From: Chlamydiota bacterium
Lineage (GTDB): Bacteria > Auribacterota > UBA3054 > B51-G9
Length of the DNA: 17,579 nt
Assembly: GCA_003648225.1 (NCBI GenBank)
Contig: QMOL01000023.1
Span: 1-17,579, forward strand
Reading direction: 5' to 3'
Of the stretch, positions 12,211-17,579 are shown piece by piece. The stretch's first letter is position 1, and each line of letters opens with the position of its first letter. The notes under the pieces are model-generated. The model saw nothing but the letters and a program-made list of their open reading frames with translations. It did not search any database and had not been told where the DNA came from. A program made the translations under genes and the position numbers.

Positions 12211-13542
12211 TCAAATCAATCCCATAAATTTTGCTATTGCGGGGCCGTATCCCGCCATGTCAAGCGCAACGGGAATCAACAGCACTCCCATACAATTACT
12301 TCGTCGCGAATGTAAAACAATCGGTATCATTCCAATCCCGGTAGCAACAGTCATAAGCAGCAATCCCTGAAATCTTGTAATTCCAAATACGATACCGACC
12401 ATAAAGAGCAGCGCCGCAATCGATGCGTATCTATAATCAATTTTTGTAATCAGCCAAATTGTTGCACGCGACATAACTCCTAACAAAACAAAAGCAAGAG
12501 CCCCGCTAATTGCAACGGCGCCAATAACCATATAATAATCCGCCATGGTTCTTGGAACGAACATTGTTTGCAGCATATTCGCGAGACCGCCTCGCGTGAT
12601 ATGTGCCATAGGAACAAAAAACAACATAAAAGCGCCAACATAATAAACAAGTTTTGAAGTCCCCTGCGAAATAATGAACGAACGTTCATCACTTTGAGCA
12701 GTGGCATGACCGGCAAGCAATCCGCCTATGCCGCCTGTAACTATGGGGAAAAATGCTGCAAAGAATCCGCCAAGAAACCCCGCGCTAACTCCGCGGAAAA
12801 TTATAAATCCATTACAATCAATTGATTTTGGGAAGTATTGTTTTGGAACCTCCGTGCCGGAAATTATATTTTGAATTACCCAGGGAACTCCAAACAGCCC
12901 GATAAACGCAGGCATAATATTTGAGAAGGCGTATTCGGTAGTTATCGGTTTTCTTATTAAAATAAATCCCAGCCAGCCTGAAAGAAGTAAAGTTAAAATT
13001 CCGGCGCTTAACGATTTCCAAGCGTCTAATAATCTTGCCAAACGCGTGTCTCCGTGATCTCCACCCTTTGGAAATTCCGACATAACCATGTAAACGATAA
13101 TCAGCATAAGGATCCAGAAAATATTCGGACCGACCACCCGCCGCGCAATCGGCATAATTTTCGGTAAGAAAGGTGAAGCGGCAAGCAAACATATAACCCC
13201 GCCAAGTGCGCCAACAGCTGTTAAAGCAGTCGCTTCGTACCCTCGTCCCTGCATAAGGTATTTTTGCGTTGGGAAAACCATCAGCATTGAACTTTCATCG
13301 GGTGCGCCGAGAAATACTGTTGGAACAGTATTTAGAATTGCCCATCCAACAACTAATCCCATCATAAACGGCATCATTACATACGGATCGGAGCCAAGCA
13401 CGCTCTTAGATACAGCGGCATAAAAAACGATAAATAACGTTGCGACATTATAAACATGCATAGCCGGCAAGCAACCGATAACAATCGAAACAAGTGTTCC
13501 GGCAACGGTAGACAAAAAAACTTTTAGCATTAAAAAAGGCAT
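12211..13542 (-). CDS. TctA-like permease (DUF112, archaeal-type COG1784)
   Basis: The 443-residue protein is almost entirely hydrophobic, with about 11-12 membrane segments. GCLPAMHVYNVATLF (23-37) corresponds to the conserved PGIHPNTVA-like loop near the N-terminus of this family. VFLGAPDESSMLMVFPTQKY (77-96) with QGRGYEAT matches the TctA signature (PGipG/D...LPG...GRGxEA). The second half repeats the pattern with TGGIGGLLAGHATAQSDE (about 267-284). TctA proteins are the large membrane subunit of tripartite tricarboxylate carriers, but no TctB or TctC gene is present. This group is usually found alone, so it may work by itself on an unknown carboxylate. It lies 39 bases after the OB-fold gene and 32 before the four-helix-bundle gene, in one operon. 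Confidence 0.8.
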   Translation of the reverse strand: MPFLMLKVFLSTVAGTLVSIVIGCLPAMHVYNVATLFIVFYAAVSKSVLGSDPYVMMPFMMGLVVGWAILNTVPTVFLGAPDESSMLMVFPTQKYLMQGRGYEATALTAVGALGGVICLLAASPFLPKIMPIARRVVGPNIFWILMLIIVYMVMSEFPKGGDHGDTRLARLLDAWKSLSAGILTLLLSGWLGFILIRKPITTEYAFSNIMPAFIGLFGVPWVIQNIISGTEVPKQYFPKSIDCNGFIIFRGVSAGFLGGFFAAFFPIVTGGIGGLLAGHATAQSDERSFIISQGTSKLVYYVGAFMLFFVPMAHITRGGLANMLQTMFVPRTMADYYMVIGAVAISGALAFVLLGVMSRATIWLITKIDYRYASIAALLFMVGIVFGITRFQGLLLMTVATGIGMIPIVLHSRRSNCMGVLLIPVALDMAGYGPAIAKFMGLI

Positions 13543-13581
13543 ATGTATATTTTAGGTAAATTAAAAATTAAAGCAATTATA

Positions 13582-15099
13582 TCAATTCCAAATTATATCT
13601 TCAGCGCGTTTAAGCTGAATTTGTTTTCGCTGTTTATATTTCTTAACTTTTCCTTTCAATGAAATTTTATCACCAACTTTCGGACGCTTGCTCTCAGGAA
13701 TAGAATTCCAGACATCAGGCCACGCAACAACGGTAACAGTATTACTTTCATTATCCGCGACAATAATTTTAAACGGTGCCGTTTCTTTTTGTGATTCATA
13801 TACTTTTACCGTTTGACCTTTTAATTTAACAAAAGACCCAACCTGCGCATCCCATAGTTCATCCAATGGCATAAATTTACTTTTCTCCGGTTTATCGGCT
13901 TCTCTTCCCGCACTTATTAATTTATAATTTGACGCGCGTGATAATTTTAACTGTTTGTTTTCCTTGTAGGCGCTTACTGTTACATTAACCTCAATTTCCG
14001 CGCCGACCGAGGGGATTTGTTCTTGCGAAAGAACAACTCTTGACGGCCAAAAAACAACCGGAATTCTTCCATCATCGGTTTCAAAATAAATTTTATTTGG
14101 CGCGCGTGAATTTTCGCCGGGGAAAAATACATCCACCACTTTTCCACGAACCGTTATTCTGCTGCCTTTTGGCTGTTCAAAAGCTTCCTGTGGAGTAAGA
14201 ATTTGTTTTTTAGATTTTTTATTTTTCACTTTAGCGGCAACAGCTTCCGCTTTTAAAAAAATAAGATTGTTTGAGCGTTTTAGACGGAGCTGGATTTTAT
14301 CACGATACTGTCCAACAGTCGCTTCCACCTGTACTTTTGATCCCGAAACTAATTTTTCGGGCATTGCGATGCGAGAAAAAGTATTTTGCCAGAAAATTAC
14401 AGGTAATTTTGTTCCCTCTTGCTCAATGATTAGCCTGTAAGGAGCTTTTGACCCTTCACGCGGTTTACTGAATTCAGAAATTATCGCTTCGACTAAAACA
14501 TTGTTACCGACATCATTCGCGGAAATATCAGAAAGTTTTATAATTTGTTTTTTATGGTTTACTTTTGATTTTGCCGCCGTATTTTGAGGTTTGCCATAGT
14601 CTTTGTGCTTGATCTTAAGATGGTCAGGTACTTCAAGCGTCATACTTATTTTGTCACCTTCAACCACTCTTATTTTCCCTGAAACTTCAACTTCATCACC
14701 GGCAACAATATAAATATCTTTATTATATAGTTTTTCAGCAACCTGGCGAAAAGCCGTTACGCGCATAATTCCCGTTTTATCTTTAAGATAAATATAGCAG
14801 CTTGAAACTTTGTCTCCGGTCCGGTAATATTTCATCGGTCGCGTGGCAATTCCTTTTACTTTTATGTAGGCAAAATTCATCGCGGGAGTTATGCTGCTGA
14901 TTTCTTTTGCCGGAGTTTCCCGACTCATTGCCATAAGTTGAAGACAGACAAGTCCAACAATCGCAACAATTAATGAAATATATCGTAATGATTTTAGTGA
15001 AACTCTTTTTTGTAATCCTGTTCCACAATACGGACAACGGTCATGCGCGCCGACAAATCGGCCGCAACTCGGACAGGAAATTCCTTTATTTGTTTTCAT
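13582..15099 (-). CDS. Membrane-anchored zinc-ribbon protein with four OB-fold domains
   Basis: The 505-residue protein starts with a zinc ribbon (Cys9, Cys12, Cys22, Cys25 in CPSCGRF...CPYC) and a basic stretch KRVSLKSLR, followed by one membrane helix (about 39-57). Four tandem OB-fold units follow, at about 72-165, 186-283, 300-397 and 410-505. Units 2-4 each contain a VIFW/VVFW/VVAW strand and end in a QLRLKRS/QLKLSRA/QIQLKRA strand, which reveals the repeat. By the positive-inside rule the ribbon is cytoplasmic and the OB domains are outside. OB folds of this kind often bind nucleic acid or oligosaccharides. The gene heads an operon and is preceded by a secreted nuclease/phosphatase-family gene on the same strand. 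I know of no named family for the whole protein. Confidence 0.8.
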   Translation of the reverse strand: MKTNKGISCPSCGRFVGAHDRCPYCGTGLQKRVSLKSLRYISLIVAIVGLVCLQLMAMSRETPAKEISSITPAMNFAYIKVKGIATRPMKYYRTGDKVSSCYIYLKDKTGIMRVTAFRQVAEKLYNKDIYIVAGDEVEVSGKIRVVEGDKISMTLEVPDHLKIKHKDYGKPQNTAAKSKVNHKKQIIKLSDISANDVGNNVLVEAIISEFSKPREGSKAPYRLIIEQEGTKLPVIFWQNTFSRIAMPEKLVSGSKVQVEATVGQYRDKIQLRLKRSNNLIFLKAEAVAAKVKNKKSKKQILTPQEAFEQPKGSRITVRGKVVDVFFPGENSRAPNKIYFETDDGRIPVVFWPSRVVLSQEQIPSVGAEIEVNVTVSAYKENKQLKLSRASNYKLISAGREADKPEKSKFMPLDELWDAQVGSFVKLKGQTVKVYESQKETAPFKIIVADNESNTVTVVAWPDVWNSIPESKRPKVGDKISLKGKVKKYKQRKQIQLKRAEDIIWN

Positions 15100-15250
15100 A
15101 ATGTTTTAGAGTTGGCGTTAATGCCCCGTGTTCCGGGGTTAAATATTGATTGGTTTTATAGTTTTATAAGCGTGTTTGTTCTAATTACGGGCCCAACGGA
15201 CAATTTTTCCCGGCATACTCCGGGCGTCATGCAAATTTCCAATTTCCATT

Positions 15251-16183
15251 TTATCGCGGCGCGTTCAAAGTAATATAAACAGGTCGATGATCTGAAGCTA
15301 TTGCCGCTGTTTTATCGTTCCAAATTTTCGCTTCCGGTTTAACAAGTGCTTTTTCTACCGGTTTACTCACAAGAATATGGTCAAGCGTTGACGGCGGATA
15401 ACCACCACTTTTAGCGTAAAAAGTAAATTTCTTTCTTTTGGAATCATACGCCGGAATTCGTTTTAATGGAATGCCGGGAATGTTCAAATAAGTTTTCAAC
15501 GATTCGCTCTCCGGTGAATCATTAAAATCTCCTGCAATAATTATCCACGCGTTTTTTTCTTTGCCAAGTTCTTTAGAAATAACCTCACCTGCTCCGCGAG
15601 CTTCAGCAATGCGCCGATAATGTGCGTAAGCACCGCCGCGTTGTGATATCGGATGTAAAACGAAAAGATTTAATTCAGGAAATCCTTCCGGCTTTGCCTT
15701 AACATACAAAAAATCTCTGCTGAACGATGCTGTGCTTTTTCTATTGAGAGGAAATTTGTAATACTGAAATGTTGTCGCTGAATAAATCGGCACACGACTC
15801 AGCATGGCAACATCAATCCCTCTGCCTCTTGTCGTTCTGCTGCTGTTTGCTTCTATAAGAACAACGTATTTATATTTCAACTCACGAAGATAGGAATTGT
15901 TAAATTCATTTAAGAACCCACGATTCTCAACTTCCTGTAAAACAATTATGTCCGCATTGACTGATTTAATCACTTTAGACAGCGCGTATAATTCGCGCGC
16001 GGGTTTTGGCGCCGTGTTCTGATCAATCCGCGAATCTTTTGAATTATATGGATCATCGTAACGGTCATAAAAGTTTTCTAAATTATAAGTAGCAACGCGA
16101 AGTGTTTTATTTGTATTATCAGCAAATGCTATTACAGAGAAAAAAATAAGAAGCGATATTAGTATTCTTTTGTTTTTTATCAT
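15251..16183 (-). CDS. Secreted endonuclease/exonuclease/phosphatase-family protein
   Basis: The 310-residue protein has a signal peptide (RILISLLIFFSVIAFADN, cut near residue 21-22), so it is exported. The EEP fold is shown by ATYNLENFYD (31-40, Asn34), VLQEVENRG (Glu84), IIIAGDFNDSP (Asp219, Asn221), STLDHILVS (Asp268) and ASDHRPVYITL (Asp298, His299). These are the metal-binding and catalytic positions of DNase I-like phosphodiesterases. The substrate could be DNA, RNA or a phospholipid; the closest-looking relatives are plain EEP nucleases. A good promoter lies just upstream. The gene is 151 bases before the OB-fold gene on the same strand, and the intervening DNA holds short GC-rich hairpins (15125-15138, 15210-15225) but no clear terminator. 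Confidence 0.87.
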   Translation of the reverse strand: MIKNKRILISLLIFFSVIAFADNTNKTLRVATYNLENFYDRYDDPYNSKDSRIDQNTAPKPARELYALSKVIKSVNADIIVLQEVENRGFLNEFNNSYLRELKYKYVVLIEANSSRTTRGRGIDVAMLSRVPIYSATTFQYYKFPLNRKSTASFSRDFLYVKAKPEGFPELNLFVLHPISQRGGAYAHYRRIAEARGAGEVISKELGKEKNAWIIIAGDFNDSPESESLKTYLNIPGIPLKRIPAYDSKRKKFTFYAKSGGYPPSTLDHILVSKPVEKALVKPEAKIWNDKTAAIASDHRPVYITLNAPR

Positions 16184-16209
16184 ATTTTTTGTGTCAAAGT
16201 TAACTGATT

Positions 16210-16238
16210 ATTATACCGTTTTTGTTTCTAAAGGTCAA
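16210..16238 (-). promoter_or_regulatory. Promoter of the EEP-family gene
   Basis: On the - strand, TTGACC (16238-16233) and TATAAT (16215-16210) are 17 bases apart. The start site would be near 16203, giving a leader of about 20 bases. No Shine-Dalgarno is present. Confidence 0.83.
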
Positions 16239-16255
16239 TTGTGCTTTCAAAACAC

Positions 16256-16283
16256 TTGATTTTATAATCAGAAATGTTATAAT
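16256..16283 (+). promoter_or_regulatory. Promoter of the URO-D-like gene
   Basis: TTGATT (16256-16261) and TATAAT (16278-16283) are separated by 16 bases, with TGT before the -10. A leader of about 60 bases follows and contains a small hairpin, TTTGGT/ACCAAA (16303-16319). It diverges from the promoter at 16210-16238. Confidence 0.75.
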
Positions 16284-16349
16284 ATCACATTGCTAAGGGG
16301 TTTTTGGTCAAACACCAAATAAACAACTAATCCAAACCAACACAAAAAA

Positions 16350-17501
16350 ATGACTGACAGAGAAAGAATTAACGCAATCCTGCATTATAAACCTTATGAC
16401 CATATGCCGGCAGTTCATTTCGGCTACTGGAACGAAACGCTTGATAAATGGGCTGAAGAAGGTCATATCACAAAAGAAGAAGCCAAAACCTGGAGTGATG
16501 GAAATCCGAGTGATGTTTCAATAGGCGAAAAACTCGGTTTTGACTGTAACTGGTTTTCAGTTTTCCATACAAATTACTATCCCGACCCGCTTTTCGAACG
16601 CGAAATCATTGAAGAATTTCCCGATGGAACTAAACACGTCAGAAATATGTTCGGCGTCGTTACAGTTGAAAAACCCGAGGCAGGAAGTATTCCCGCCGAA
16701 ATTGAACATCTGTTTAAAGACCGCGAAACCTGGGAAAAACATTATAAACCAAGATATCAGTGGAATAAGGAGCGAGTTACCAAAGCCGGCGTTTTAAAAA
16801 ACGGTGAGATGATTCCGTTTGACCAAGGTGGACTCGAATTCCTGAAAGCCGATGAACGTGATTACATGTACGGTCTGAACTGCGGAAGTTTGTTCGGTCA
16901 CATGCGTGATGTTATCGGAGTTGAAATGATAAGTTATCTTTTTGTTGATGATGAACCGCTTTACGATGAAGTAATTCAAACGGCATCGGATTTATGCTAT
17001 CAAAACGTTAAATTTGCATTAGAAAGCGGTGCGAAATTTGATTTTGGACATTTCTGGGAAGATATCTGCTTCAAAAATGGGCCTCTCGTTATTCCGTCTG
17101 TTTTTGAGGAAAAAGTCGGACCGCATTACAAAAGAATTACCTCTCTCCTTAATGAATACGGAATCGATATCGTTTCGCTTGACTGCGATGGTTGGATAGA
17201 TTCTCTTATCCATATCTGGTTGGAAAACGGTGTTAACACAATGTTCCCAATTGAAGTAGGGACATGGAACGCGAGCATAGCCCCCTGGCGCGAAAAATAC
17301 GGTAAAGAGTTAAGGGGTGTCGGCGGAATGAACAAAACTGTTTTCGCGAAAGATAAATCAGCAATTGATGACGAAATCAAACGACTAAAACCGTTGATTG
17401 AACTCGGCGGATATATTCCGTGTCCCGACCATCGAATCCCGCCGGACGCGAAATGGGATTTGGTAAGATATTACTGTGATGAATTGAGGAAGATAAGTTA
17501 G
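16350..17501 (+). CDS. Uroporphyrinogen decarboxylase-like (URO-D/MtaA superfamily) protein
   Basis: The 383-residue protein has the layout of the URO-D-like group: MTDRERINAILHYKPYDHMP at the N-terminus, VGTW/GVGGMNKTVFAK near the end of the barrel and the closing signature GGYIPCPDHRIPPDAKWD (355-372). DIVSLDCDGW (about 273-282) matches the strand holding the conserved Asp of this group. The superfamily includes haem-pathway decarboxylases and corrinoid-dependent methyltransferases. Divergent single copies like this are usually not HemE, and the HemE N-terminal Arg motif is not visible. No corrinoid protein is adjacent, so the reaction remains open. It has its own promoter, no Shine-Dalgarno, and is followed after 13 bases by a tandem repeat. 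Confidence 0.85.
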   Translation: MTDRERINAILHYKPYDHMPAVHFGYWNETLDKWAEEGHITKEEAKTWSDGNPSDVSIGEKLGFDCNWFSVFHTNYYPDPLFEREIIEEFPDGTKHVRNMFGVVTVEKPEAGSIPAEIEHLFKDRETWEKHYKPRYQWNKERVTKAGVLKNGEMIPFDQGGLEFLKADERDYMYGLNCGSLFGHMRDVIGVEMISYLFVDDEPLYDEVIQTASDLCYQNVKFALESGAKFDFGHFWEDICFKNGPLVIPSVFEEKVGPHYKRITSLLNEYGIDIVSLDCDGWIDSLIHIWLENGVNTMFPIEVGTWNASIAPWREKYGKELRGVGGMNKTVFAKDKSAIDDEIKRLKPLIELGGYIPCPDHRIPPDAKWDLVRYYCDELRKIS

Positions 17502-17514
17502 GGATTTGAAATTT

Positions 17515-17542
17515 GACGTTGGACGTTTGACGTTAGACGTTG
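17515..17542. repeat. Tandem repeat (7-bp unit, four copies)
   Basis: Four GACGTTN units follow each other directly (GACGTTG, GACGTTT, GACGTTA, GACGTTG). They lie right after the URO-D-like gene and run into the second copy of the 18-bp dispersed repeat. Confidence 0.8.
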
Positions 17543-17546
17543 GATT

Positions 17547-17579
17547 TGGAGTGCAGTAATAAAGAATTTCTGCGACAGC
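17547..17579. repeat. Dispersed inverted-repeat element, copy 2 (cut by window end)
   Basis: TGGAGTGCAGTAATAAAG (17547-17564) is identical to 10047-10064, and the six preceding bases match at five positions. The sequence then diverges (AATTTCTGCGACAGC against ACGCGGCAGCGG), keeping a GCGRCAGC core. The remainder lies beyond the window. Confidence 0.7.

Noticed and set aside
15200..15230. Terminator after the EEP-family gene
   Set aside because: The CCCGG/CCGGG hairpin has no T-run on the - strand side, so it does not meet the pattern of an intrinsic terminator for that gene.

Overview
This AT-rich bacterial window holds the integrase end of an integron with part of its cassette array, followed by about 14 kb of ordinary chromosomal genes. 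The host phylum cannot be fixed from sequence alone. A glycosidase-20-like protein, a URO-D-like protein, a CoA-disulfide-reductase fusion, many starts without a Shine-Dalgarno, and good sigma70-type promoters (TTGACA/TATAAT) would fit a PVC-group (Lentisphaerae-like) or similar environmental bacterium. That is a low-confidence inference.

Bases 1-3589, integron. The integrase gene (+ strand, from 2425) diverges from the cassettes (- strand). Between them lie a promoter for intI, an opposing cassette promoter (Pc) and an attI-like crossover site at 2261-2267. Three complete cassettes follow, delimited by three attC sites (1406-1483, 695-772, 379-450): an S51/peptidase-E-like protein, a BrnT/BrnA-like toxin-antitoxin pair, and a two-helix membrane protein. 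A fourth cassette with a BrnT toxin runs off the left edge. Each complete cassette's two ends are perfectly complementary, which fixes its boundaries to the base. The integrase is clearly an IntI but carries three independent lesions: a frameshift in an A8 run, Gln in place of the first catalytic Arg, and an in-frame loss of about 26 residues that held the HxxR motif. The platform therefore looks frozen, while Pc and the cassettes' own promoters look intact.

Bases 3590-7560. A cytoplasmic GH20-like protein lacks the usual Asp-Glu catalytic pair. It is followed by a 5'-truncated beta-helix gene remnant, two groups of palindromic repeats, and a radical SAM protein on the - strand.

Bases 7560-10550. 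A Cys-rich ArsR-type regulator sits upstream of an 815-residue sulfur-handling fusion (CoA-disulfide reductase, rhodanese, TusA, DsrE-like), closed by a strong terminator. The pair probably forms a sulfur-responsive unit.

Bases 10680-15099. A tightly packed - strand operon encodes a membrane-anchored zinc-ribbon protein with four OB folds, a TctA/DUF112-type permease, a four-helix-bundle protein and a YdjM-type membrane hydrolase with an unusual insertion. Upstream of it, a secreted endonuclease/exonuclease/phosphatase-family protein and a URO-D-like protein are transcribed divergently from facing promoters. Short tandem arrays (7-8 bp units) and an 18-bp repeat shared by 10047 and 17547 mark several gene boundaries.
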